A stretch of 5,392 bases of DNA from an uncultured Moheibacter sp. (GTDB lineage: Bacteria > Bacteroidota > Bacteroidia > Flavobacteriales > Weeksellaceae), in NCBI GenBank assembly GCA_937875605.1, contig CALLXZ010000305.1, positions 1 to 5,392 of the forward strand. Direction: 5' to 3'. Under the pieces are notes generated by a model that had not been told where the DNA came from, ran no database searches, and saw only the letters and a program-made list of their open reading frames with translations. The position numbers and the translations under genes were made by a program. Positions 1-5,392 of the stretch are shown piece by piece. How positions within the stretch are numbered: the first letter of the stretch is position 1; the number at the start of each line of letters is the position of its first letter.

Positions 1-1124
1 GCCAAAGGTCCCGTAAAACCATAACTTGCAAAATCCTTCTCATCCACCGTTACCACCATGCCCGAATTGGCAAAAATACCATCTCGTTTCGAAGGCGACC
101 AACCGTTTACCACCAATTCTCCTTCGTTTGTACTTGCGGGAGCGATGATGCCGCCCGGACACATACAAAATGAAAAAACGCCTCGTTTTGCCTCCTGACT
201 TACAACCGAATAAGCTGCTGCAGGAAGGAATTCGTTTCGGGACTCATTTGGGGAACAATGATATTGAATACTGTCAATCAACGCTTGCGGATGTTCGATC
301 CGAACGCCCAAAGCAAAGGGTTTACTTTCAATCTGGATGTTTCTATCATATAACAAATGAAAAATATCACGTGCCGAATGTCCTGTTGCGAGAATCAACG
401 CTTCGGAATTTATGTTATATTCGTCATTGATTCTAACACCTTTTAATTCATTTCCTTCGATTATGAAATCAGTTAGTTTTGAATTAAATAAAACTTCACC
501 GCCACATTCGATGATCGCTTCCCGCATTTTGGCAATGATTCCCGGAAGTTTGTTTGTGCCAATGTGTGGATGTGCTTCTTGTAAAATTCGTTCTGTTGCT
601 CCGAAATGATGAAACCATTGCAGACTTTTCAGAATATTCCCTCTTTTGGTAGAACGTGTATATAATTTTCCGTCGCTGTAAGTTCCGGCTCCACCTTCGC
701 CAAAACAATAATTCGATTCGGGATTTACAATGCCGTCTTTGTTCATCGCTGCCAAATCACGTCTTCGTTCCCGCACGTCTTTTCCTCTTTCAATGATGAT
801 GGGTTTTAGTCCGGCTTCGATCAATCGAAGTGCTGCGAATAATCCTGCCGGACCGGCTCCGGCGATTAAAACCGGCTTTGCGTTTTCAACATTTTGTAAA
901 GGTGCATCAAACGCAAAAGCATCTTCAAAAGGTTCACCTACAAAAACATTGACTTGGATTTGATAAACGATATTTCGGTTTCGGGCATCCAAAGATTGCC
1001 GCAAAATCTGATATGCATTGATTTCTTTTGTTTTTAAGTTGAGAGAATTTGCCAAATGCTTTTTGAAAACATTTTCTTGAGCAAAATCTTCAGGCGAAAT
1101 CCGAATGGTGATTTGTTTGGGCAT
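1..1124 (-). CDS. NAD(P)/FAD-dependent oxidoreductase, COG2509 type (partial; C-terminus beyond left edge)
   Basis: This reading frame is open from the ATG at 1124-1122 to the left edge, giving 374 codons without a stop. The protein starts MPKQITIRIS. Residues 1-80 form a small N-terminal domain. A Rossmann FAD-binding fold follows, with the dinucleotide motif GAGPAG at 89-94 and the acidic residue E112 (IIIERG) that should bind the ribose. Further family signatures are FGEGGAGTYSDGKL at 141-154, ILATGHSARD at 244-253, GVRIEHPQ, and FCMCPGG at 319-325 with two close cysteines (C320, C322). These match the 'uncharacterized FAD-dependent dehydrogenase' family (COG2509), whose members run to roughly 520 residues, so about 145 residues should lie outside the window. 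The physiological substrate of the family is not established; a cytosolic redox role is an inference. The gene is divergent from ychF and has a -7 promoter element almost touching its start codon. Family assignment is confident, function is not. Confidence 0.93.
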   Translation of the reverse strand, partial: MPKQITIRISPEDFAQENVFKKHLANSLNLKTKEINAYQILRQSLDARNRNIVYQIQVNVFVGEPFEDAFAFDAPLQNVENAKPVLIAGAGPAGLFAALRLIEAGLKPIIIERGKDVRERRRDLAAMNKDGIVNPESNYCFGEGGAGTYSDGKLYTRSTKRGNILKSLQWFHHFGATERILQEAHPHIGTNKLPGIIAKMREAIIECGGEVLFNSKLTDFIIEGNELKGVRINDEYNINSEALILATGHSARDIFHLLYDRNIQIESKPFALGVRIEHPQALIDSIQYHCSPNESRNEFLPAAAYSVVSQEAKRGVFSFCMCPGGIIAPASTNEGELVVNGWSPSKRDGIFANSGMVVTVDEKDFASYGFTGPL

Positions 1125-1129
1125 AAGTG

Positions 1130-1137
1130 CAAAAGTA
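1130..1137 (-). promoter_or_regulatory. Bacteroidota -7 promoter element for the FAD oxidoreductase gene
   Basis: Read on the minus strand this is TACTTTTG, an exact match to the Bacteroidota -7 consensus TAnnTTTG. Only five bases separate it from the ATG at 1124, so a transcript from it would be leaderless or nearly so. The nearest upstream TTG that could serve as a -33 element (1167-1165 on the minus strand) is about 27 bases away, longer than the usual spacing of about 17-23, so -33 support is weak. Confidence 0.5.
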
Positions 1138-1158
1138 GAAAATTCGTTTTGAGTATTT

Positions 1159-1178
1159 CATTTTCAAATTCTCAAATT
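1159..1178 (+). repeat. AT-rich short repeat, copy 1
   Basis: The 20 bases CATTTTCAAATTCTCAAATT match the reverse complement of 4630-4649 at 19 of 20 positions. Both copies lie between genes, here in the divergent ychF/oxidoreductase gap. Internally it is a near-tandem repeat of the unit TTCAAATT. It contains no coding frame of interest. It may be a member of a dispersed intergenic repeat family, but two copies of simple AT-rich sequence are thin evidence. Confidence 0.45.
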
Positions 1179-1199
1179 TCTAAATCAACCAATTAAAAC

Positions 1200-1207
1200 T
1201 ATCTTTG
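1200..1207 (+). promoter_or_regulatory. Bacteroidota -7 promoter element for ychF
   Basis: TATCTTTG exactly matches the consensus TAnnTTTG of the Bacteroidota primary sigma factor. No convincing TTG -33 element is seen 17-23 bases upstream; the best is TTTC near 1177. A transcript starting a few bases downstream would carry a leader of roughly 75-80 nt before the ychF ATG. The same eight bases, TATCTTTG, recur upstream of hflX. Confidence 0.6.
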
Positions 1208-1220
1208 CACGAAATTTTTA

Positions 1221-1254
1221 GAATTCATTTTTATGAAACGAATGAAATGAGTTC
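1221..1254 (+). promoter_or_regulatory. Hairpin in the ychF leader enclosing a five-codon mini-ORF
   Basis: GAATTCATTT (1221-1230) can pair with AAATGAGTTC (1245-1254) over ten base pairs, nine Watson-Crick and one G-U, around a 14-nt loop. No T-run follows, so it is not an intrinsic terminator. A mini-ORF encoding MKRMK (1233-1250) starts in the loop and ends in the 3' arm. Both would lie in the predicted ychF leader. A regulatory role is only a possibility; AT-rich DNA forms such stems by chance fairly often. Confidence 0.3.
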
Positions 1255-1289
1255 CATTTGTCCATTGAATAACAATAAATAGATACCAA

Positions 1290-2381
1290 ATGAAATGTGG
1301 AATCGTCGGATTGCCGAATGTAGGAAAATCTACCCTTTTTAATTGTTTGTCAAATGCCAAAGCGCAATCGGCAAATTATCCTTTTTGCACGATTGAACCC
1401 AATGTAGGAACGGTTTCTGTACCGGATCCGAGATTGTATAAATTGGAGGAAATCGTAAAACCAGAACGTGTTTTACCTGCTGTTGTGGAAATTGTGGACA
1501 TTGCCGGACTCGTAAAAGGCGCAAGTAAAGGTGAAGGTTTGGGAAATCAATTTTTGGGAAATATTCGGGAATGTAATGCCATCATTCACGTTTTGCGTTG
1601 TTTTGAAAATGAAAATATCACACACGTTGATGGTTCTATAAATCCGGTTCGGGACAAAGAAACTATCGACATTGAATTGCAATTGAAAGATTTGGATACG
1701 GTTGAAAAACGAATTGAAAAATCAAAAAAAGCAGCAAGAGTTGGGGATAAAAAAGAGATTCAGATTTTAGAAGTTTTGACACAAACCAAAGCCCATTTGG
1801 AACAAGGAAAAAATGTGCGTGAAATGGATTTGAGCGATGATGAAAAAGAAATCGTAGATGAACTTCATTTGATCACATTTAAACCGGTTTTGTATTTGTG
1901 TAATGTAGATGAATCCGCTGTGAAAAACGGAAATCAACATGTAGATGCAGTAATCGAAGCGGTAAAAAACGAAAAAGCAGAAGTCTTGGTTTTGGCAGCG
2001 CAAATTGAAGCTGACATCATGGAATTGGAAACGTACGAAGAACGCGAGATTTTCTTGGATGAATTAGGATTGGATGAGCCGGGTGTAAACCGTTTGATTC
2101 GTTCGGCTTATTCGCTTTTGGATTTACAAACTTATTTCACCGCAGGCGTAAAAGAAGTTCGTGCGTGGACAATCAACAAAGGATTTACTGCGCCACAAGC
2201 TGCCGGTGTAATTCATACCGATTTCGAGAAAGGATTTATCCGTGCGGAAGTAATTTCCTATGATAATTTTGTGGAATACGGTTCAGAAGCCAAAGCACGT
2301 GAAGCCGGAAAATTAGGTGTGGAAGGAAAATCATACATCGTAAAAGATGGCGATGTGATGCATTTCTTGTTTAATGTTTAA
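1290..2381 (+). CDS. ychF: Ribosome-binding ATPase YchF (OLA1/Obg-like)
   Basis: The 363-residue protein matches the usual YchF length and is complete. The G1 P-loop is GLPNVGKS at 7-14, switch I has [10 protein letters not shown] at 31-40, and G3 is DIAG at 70-73. The G4 position reads NVDE (205-208) instead of NKxD; this change is the family hallmark and explains why YchF/OLA1 prefers ATP over GTP. Residues 130-190 are rich in charged and helix-forming residues and correspond to the coiled-coil insertion. The C-terminal TGS domain spans about 280-362 and ends [13 protein letters not shown]. In other bacteria YchF binds 70S ribosomes and 50S subunits in the cytosol and has been linked to translation and to negative control of oxidative-stress responses. 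There is no Shine-Dalgarno sequence before the ATG, as is normal in Bacteroidota. The gene appears monocistronic: it has its own -7 element upstream and a strong terminator 20 bases after its stop. Confidence 0.98.
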   Translation: MKCGIVGLPNVGKSTLFNCLSNAKAQSANYPFCTIEPNVGTVSVPDPRLYKLEEIVKPERVLPAVVEIVDIAGLVKGASKGEGLGNQFLGNIRECNAIIHVLRCFENENITHVDGSINPVRDKETIDIELQLKDLDTVEKRIEKSKKAARVGDKKEIQILEVLTQTKAHLEQGKNVREMDLSDDEKEIVDELHLITFKPVLYLCNVDESAVKNGNQHVDAVIEAVKNEKAEVLVLAAQIEADIMELETYEEREIFLDELGLDEPGVNRLIRSAYSLLDLQTYFTAGVKEVRAWTINKGFTAPQAAGVIHTDFEKGFIRAEVISYDNFVEYGSEAKAREAGKLGVEGKSYIVKDGDVMHFLFNV

Positions 2382-2400
2382 ATTCAATTTATAAAATATT

Positions 2401-2438
2401 AAAAAGCCTTCCATATATAAATTAAGGAAGGCTTTTTT
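2401..2438. terminator. Bidirectional intrinsic terminator between ychF and the DUF2911 gene
   Basis: AAAAAGCCTTCC (2401-2412) and GGAAGGCTTTTT (2426-2437) are perfect 12-bp inverted arms around a 13-nt AT-only loop. The core GCCTTCC/GGAAGGC stem is followed by six T on the plus strand (2433-2438) and by five T on the minus strand. The structure sits 20 bases after the ychF stop and 18 bases beyond the DUF2911 stop, so it can end both convergent transcripts. Confidence 0.92.
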
Positions 2439-2455
2439 GTGCTTTTTAATTCGAA

Positions 2456-3304
2456 TTATTTTTTAGACCATTCTTTTATAGAATCTTCGTTCATTTTGAT
2501 ATAATCTGTATTTCCAGCTTTCTTTGCTGCATCAAGCGAGCGCTGTGCTAAAGAAATTGCTCCTTTTGTATCACCGGCTTTGGCATAAATCAAAGACTGC
2601 TGACGCAATTGCCAGAATTTAGGGTCTTTGTTGTTTTTCATTGCTTCATCAAACCATGTTTTAGCTTGTTTGATGTCTTTATTTGCAGTGAAATAATAAT
2701 TTGCAGCAGACATATAATCCTGAGCAGTGGGACTGCCTTTCATAGTTGCATCAATCGAAGCCATTACTTTTTGTTCAGTTGGAACTTCAATTTTTACTCC
2801 TACATACACATTGTCCCAAATCATCCCTAACATCGCATGGTCAGCATGGATTTCGTCTATAAGCATCGTGAAAGTTTCCATTTTCATGGGCATTGTATGT
2901 GCTTCTACGGTCGTTTTTGCAGCTACTTTACTGTCATCCCATTTTTCAGGAGTGCCTGGATTTTCATGATCCGTGTAAAAATAAACTTCCCAAGATTTTG
3001 GACTGGGTTTGGTATAAATCGCATATTTCCCTGCTTTTACTTTCTGCCCATCTATCACCACGTCATCTGAAAAAGAGATGGTGGAATTCATATTGGCACC
3101 TGTTCTCCAGATTTTATCATAGGGAACCAAATTTCCAAAAATCGCACGTCCGTTTACGTTTGGTCTGGAATATTCCACTTCGATGTCCGTTAAGCCTACT
3201 TTTTGTTCAAATTCAGCAGCAGGACTTGCGGCCGGCGTTTGAACCTGAGCATCTACAGAAATCATCAACGCACAAATAGCAAGAGTTGTAAAGATTTTTT
3301 TCAT
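2456..3304 (-). CDS. Secreted DUF2911 protein with C-terminal TPR-like region
   Basis: The protein has 282 residues. Residues 1-19 form a signal peptide: MKK, a hydrophobic core (TTLAICALMI), then VDA before Q20, which fits a signal peptidase I site; there is no lipobox cysteine after it. Residues about 35-175 match DUF2911, with conserved-looking segments YSRPNVNGRAIFG (45-57), PYDKIWRTGANMNSTI (61-76) and AGKYAIYTKP (91-100). Residues about 190-278 are helical and resemble tetratricopeptide repeats (AANYYFTANKDIKQAKTWFDEAM, then LRQQSLIYAKAGDTKGAISLAQRSLDAA). The mature protein should lie in the periplasm or be exported; its activity is unknown. DUF2911 is a family of unknown function that I recall as common in Bacteroidota, and the TPR part suggests a protein-binding role, which is inference. 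The gene is convergent with ychF and divergent from hflX, so it is probably transcribed alone. I found no convincing -7 element upstream. Confidence 0.93.
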   Translation of the reverse strand: MKKIFTTLAICALMISVDAQVQTPAASPAAEFEQKVGLTDIEVEYSRPNVNGRAIFGNLVPYDKIWRTGANMNSTISFSDDVVIDGQKVKAGKYAIYTKPSPKSWEVYFYTDHENPGTPEKWDDSKVAAKTTVEAHTMPMKMETFTMLIDEIHADHAMLGMIWDNVYVGVKIEVPTEQKVMASIDATMKGSPTAQDYMSAANYYFTANKDIKQAKTWFDEAMKNNKDPKFWQLRQQSLIYAKAGDTKGAISLAQRSLDAAKKAGNTDYIKMNEDSIKEWSKK

Positions 3305-3401
3305 TTTATTTTTTGAGGATAAATTTAAGGAAATTGAATGAAAACTCTTGTATGGAAATGACTCAGAATTAAGTTAATTATGCACTTTTTGCTATTTAAC
3401 C

Positions 3402-3409
3402 TATCTTTG
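3402..3409 (+). promoter_or_regulatory. Bacteroidota -7 promoter element for hflX
   Basis: TATCTTTG matches TAnnTTTG exactly and is identical to the element before ychF. It ends 12 bases before the ATG at 3422, which predicts a leader of only about 6-9 nt. It lies downstream of the ATG at 3380, so a transcript from here cannot include that codon. A TTTG at 3388-3391 is only 10 bases upstream, too close to act as a standard -33 element. Confidence 0.6.
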
Positions 3410-3421
3410 TTCCTAATATTT

Positions 3422-4627
3422 ATGTTAGAAAAGAAAGAAGCACAATACGAAAAAGTTGTTTTAGTTGGACTGATTACCCGTGAACAACCCGAAGAGAAAC
3501 TTGAAGAATATATGGATGAACTTGAGTTCCTTGCTTATACTGCGGGTGCTGAAGTTGCCATGCGATTCTCACAAAAAATGGATAAACCTGATTCCAAATT
3601 TTTTGTTGGAAGCGGAAAATTATTGGAAATCAAAGAATTTATTGACGAAAACGAAATAGATACCGTTATTTTTGATGACGAATTAACGCCTTCTCAATTG
3701 AAAAATATTGAAAAAGCAATTGAGAAAAAAATTATCGATCGAACGCAATTAATTCTTGATATTTTTGCACAACGTGCCCAAACTTCTTACGCGAGAACAC
3801 AGGTAGAATTGGCGCAATATCAATATCTTTTACCTCGATTAACCCGTATGTGGACTCACTTAGAGCGTCAGCGAGGAGGTATAGGGATGCGTGGTCCGGG
3901 TGAAACCGAGATTGAAACTGACCGTCGTATCATTCGTGATCGTATTACTTTGTTGAAAGTAAAACTAAAAGACATTGACAAACAAATGGCGACCCAGCGC
4001 AAAAACCGAGGTGCTTTGGTTCGCGTGGCTTTGGTGGGTTACACCAATGTTGGGAAATCAACGTTGATGAATGTGTTGAGTAAATCTGAAGTTTTTGCCG
4101 AAGACAAATTATTTGCAACTTTAGATACAACTGTTCGTAAAGTTGTAATTGGAAATTTACCGTTTTTATTGACAGATACCGTTGGGTTCATTCGGAAATT
4201 ACCAACGCAATTAGTGGAATCCTTCAAATCTACATTGGATGAAGTTCGTGAAGCAGATTTATTGGTACATGTTGTAGATATTTCGCACGAAAGTTTTGAA
4301 GATCACATCCATTCGGTCAATGAAATTCTGGACGAAATCGGAAGTAAAGATAAACCTACCGTTTTGGTTTTCAATAAAATTGATAATTTTTCCTATGTCA
4401 AAAAAGACGAAGATGATTTGACGGAAGTTAAACGTGAAAATATTTCTTTGGAGGAATGGAAACGTACCTGGATGGCGAAAAGCGAACATCCGACACTTTT
4501 TATTTCGGCTACCGAAAAGGAAAATATGGACGAATTACGCAGAACGATTTATGAGGAAGTGAAGAAGATTCACATTACTCGTTTCCCATACAACGATTTT
4601 CTGTTTGAATATTTTGAGGAGGATTAG
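3422..4627 (+). CDS. hflX: GTPase HflX, ribosome-splitting factor
   Basis: From the ATG at 3422 the protein has 401 residues (MLEKKEAQYE...). The frame extends to an ATG at 3380, but those 14 extra residues are hydrophobic and unlike HflX, and a -7 promoter element lies inside them, so I reject the longer start. Residues about 10-175 form the N-terminal HflX domain, including FVGSGK (61-66), DELTPSQ (86-92) and the glycine-rich RGGIGMRGPGETEIETDRR (151-169). A helical linker follows, then the G domain: G1 GYTNVGKS (206-213), G2 TLDTT (233-237), G3 DTVGF (252-256), G4 NKID (318-321) and G5 SATE (362-365). About 40 residues, many charged, lie between G4 and G5. The tail ends RFPYNDFLFEYFEED. 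In other bacteria HflX binds the 50S subunit and splits stalled 70S ribosomes under heat or antibiotic stress. The hfq gene, its neighbour in Escherichia coli, is absent here; an AlkD-like gene follows after 61 bases. Confidence 0.97.
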   Translation: MLEKKEAQYEKVVLVGLITREQPEEKLEEYMDELEFLAYTAGAEVAMRFSQKMDKPDSKFFVGSGKLLEIKEFIDENEIDTVIFDDELTPSQLKNIEKAIEKKIIDRTQLILDIFAQRAQTSYARTQVELAQYQYLLPRLTRMWTHLERQRGGIGMRGPGETEIETDRRIIRDRITLLKVKLKDIDKQMATQRKNRGALVRVALVGYTNVGKSTLMNVLSKSEVFAEDKLFATLDTTVRKVVIGNLPFLLTDTVGFIRKLPTQLVESFKSTLDEVREADLLVHVVDISHESFEDHIHSVNEILDEIGSKDKPTVLVFNKIDNFSYVKKDEDDLTEVKRENISLEEWKRTWMAKSEHPTLFISATEKENMDELRRTIYEEVKKIHITRFPYNDFLFEYFEED

Positions 4628-4629
4628 TT

Positions 4630-4649
4630 AATTTGAAAATTTGAAAATG
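4630..4649 (-). repeat. AT-rich short repeat, copy 2 (inverted relative to copy 1)
   Basis: The sequence AATTTGAAAATTTGAAAATG begins two bases after the hflX stop. Its reverse complement agrees with 1159-1178 at 19 of 20 positions. It consists of two near-identical TTTGAAAA units. It has no T-run or stable GC stem, so it is not a recognisable terminator. Its placement in the gap between hflX and the AlkD-like gene mirrors the intergenic placement of copy 1. Confidence 0.45.
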
Positions 4650-4688
4650 AAAAATCATTTGCTGTTTTTAATATAATGCAAATTCTCC

Positions 4689-5392
4689 ATGAATAAATTA
4701 ACCGAACTCGAGCAAACAATGAAGGATTTGGCAAATGAAAAAAAAGCCAAAACCATGCAGAAATATTTCAAATCCGGAAAGGGCGAATATGGCGAAGGTG
4801 ATGAATTTATCGGGCTGACCGTTCCGATTCAACGCATGATTGCCAACGATTTTTATAAAGATTTAAGTCTAAACGAAATAGAAAAATTGCTTCAATCAGG
4901 AATTCATGAACATAGATTGACCGCTATTTTGATGTTAGTTTTGAAATATGAAAAGACAAAAAGTCAAGAACTACGAAATCAGATTGTCGAATTTTATCTA
5001 AGAAATACCCTGCGTTTTAATAATTGGGATTTGGTGGATTCGGGATGTTATAAAATTATCGGTCATTATGCTTTCCATCAAAATCGGGAAGATATTTTAT
5101 ACAAATTGGCGGAATCTGAAAATTTATGGGAAAAGCGAATTGCCATTGTCTCGACTTTCCATTTCATTAAAAACAAAAGTTTGCAAATCGTTCCGGAAAT
5201 TGTTCTGATGAATGTAAATCATCCGCATGATTTGATGCATAAAGCAAATGGTTGGATGCTTCGCGAAATGGGGAAAATTGATGAGGCTGTGCTTTTGGAT
5301 TTCCTTGATTCGTATGCAACTCAACTTCCCAGAACAAGCCTGCGTTATGCAATTGAGAAATTAGATGTTTCGTTGCGGCAGTATTATTTGAA
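4689..5392 (+). CDS. AlkD-like DNA alkylation repair enzyme (partial; last residues beyond right edge)
   Basis: The frame is open from the ATG at 4689 to the right edge: 234 codons plus two bases. The protein begins MNKLTELEQTMKDLANEKKA and is made almost wholly of amphipathic helices, as expected of HEAT-like (ALK) repeat glycosylases. Residues known to matter in Bacillus cereus AlkD have clear counterparts: W109 and D113 match W113 and D117 in NNWDLVDSG, R148 matches R150 in LWEKRIAI, and W187 matches W189 in KANGWMLRE. It therefore probably excises N3- and N7-alkylated purines by an AlkD-type mechanism that does not require base flipping; activity is inferred from family membership. The end segment PRTSLRYAIEKLDVSLRQYYL is typical of the family's C-terminus, so only a few residues should be missing. 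It starts 61 bases after hflX on the same strand with no clear TAnnTTTG element or terminator between them, so co-transcription is plausible. Confidence 0.93.
   Translation, partial: MNKLTELEQTMKDLANEKKAKTMQKYFKSGKGEYGEGDEFIGLTVPIQRMIANDFYKDLSLNEIEKLLQSGIHEHRLTAILMLVLKYEKTKSQELRNQIVEFYLRNTLRFNNWDLVDSGCYKIIGHYAFHQNREDILYKLAESENLWEKRIAIVSTFHFIKNKSLQIVPEIVLMNVNHPHDLMHKANGWMLREMGKIDEAVLLDFLDSYATQLPRTSLRYAIEKLDVSLRQYYL

Noticed and set aside
170..963. Plus-strand open frames at 170-430, 412-609 and 730-963
   Set aside because: They lie antisense to the well-supported FAD oxidoreductase and encode proteins with no recognisable family pattern.
2893..3279. Plus-strand open frame of 128 codons
   Set aside because: It is fully antisense to the DUF2911 gene, and its product has no recognisable motif or signal; it is a shadow frame.
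3320..3327. TAAATTTA as a possible -7 element for the DUF2911 gene
   Set aside because: It misses the final G of TAnnTTTG, has no -33 partner, and is the kind of word expected by chance in AT-rich DNA.
3380..3421. N-terminal 14-residue extension of hflX from the ATG at 3380
   Set aside because: The residues are unlike HflX, and the likely promoter lies within this stretch; the start at 3422 fits the family.
4628..4688. Possible terminator or promoter between hflX and the AlkD-like gene
   Set aside because: There is no GC stem followed by a T-run. The nearest promoter-like words (TAATTTG, ATCATTTG) do not fit TAnnTTTG.
5124..5352. Two minus-strand open frames near the right edge
   Set aside because: They are antisense to the AlkD-like gene, whose catalytic-site residues are clearly conserved in the plus-strand frame.
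1..5392. CRISPR array, mobile element, tRNA/rRNA, toxin-antitoxin or defence genes
   Set aside because: I looked on both strands and found no regularly spaced repeats, transposase motifs, terminal inverted repeats or RNA-gene signatures. All long stretches are covered by recognisable core genes.

Overview
The window is an AT-rich piece of core chromosome, most likely from a flavobacterium in the wide sense (Bacteroidota, order Flavobacteriales). Three things point there. The HflX protein carries a sequence style and a C-terminal extension that I associate with this group. A secreted DUF2911 protein is present, a family common in Bacteroidota. Intergenic regions hold perfect Bacteroidota -7 promoter elements (TAnnTTTG), and no gene start has a Shine-Dalgarno sequence. 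I cannot name the genus from the sequence alone.

Layout. Positions 1-1124 (minus strand) hold the N-terminal 374 codons of a COG2509-type NAD(P)/FAD-dependent oxidoreductase; its C-terminal part lies beyond the left edge. Positions 1125-1289 are a divergent intergenic region with one -7 element facing each way, a short AT-rich repeat, and a hairpin in the ychF leader. Positions 1290-2381 (plus) encode the ribosome-associated ATPase YchF. A strong symmetric hairpin terminator (2401-2438) separates it from the convergent DUF2911/TPR secreted protein gene (2456-3304, minus). After another divergent gap comes hflX, encoding a ribosome-splitting GTPase; I place its start at 3422, not at the upstream ATG at 3380. 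A 61-base gap with a second, inverted copy of the AT-rich repeat leads to an AlkD-like DNA alkylation repair gene (4689 to the right edge), which is cut just before its expected C-terminus.

How the genes relate. YchF and HflX are both P-loop nucleotidases that bind ribosomes and are linked to stress responses. The AlkD-like glycosylase repairs alkylated bases and may be co-transcribed with hflX. The FAD oxidoreductase and the DUF2911 protein have no clear functional tie to the others. I see no mobile element, CRISPR array, RNA gene, phage gene or toxin-antitoxin pair. The window looks like ordinary housekeeping DNA, and I found no evidence of a new biological system. The points worth a second look concern transcript starts, short or absent leaders, the dispersed repeat and the uncharacterised DUF2911 protein.
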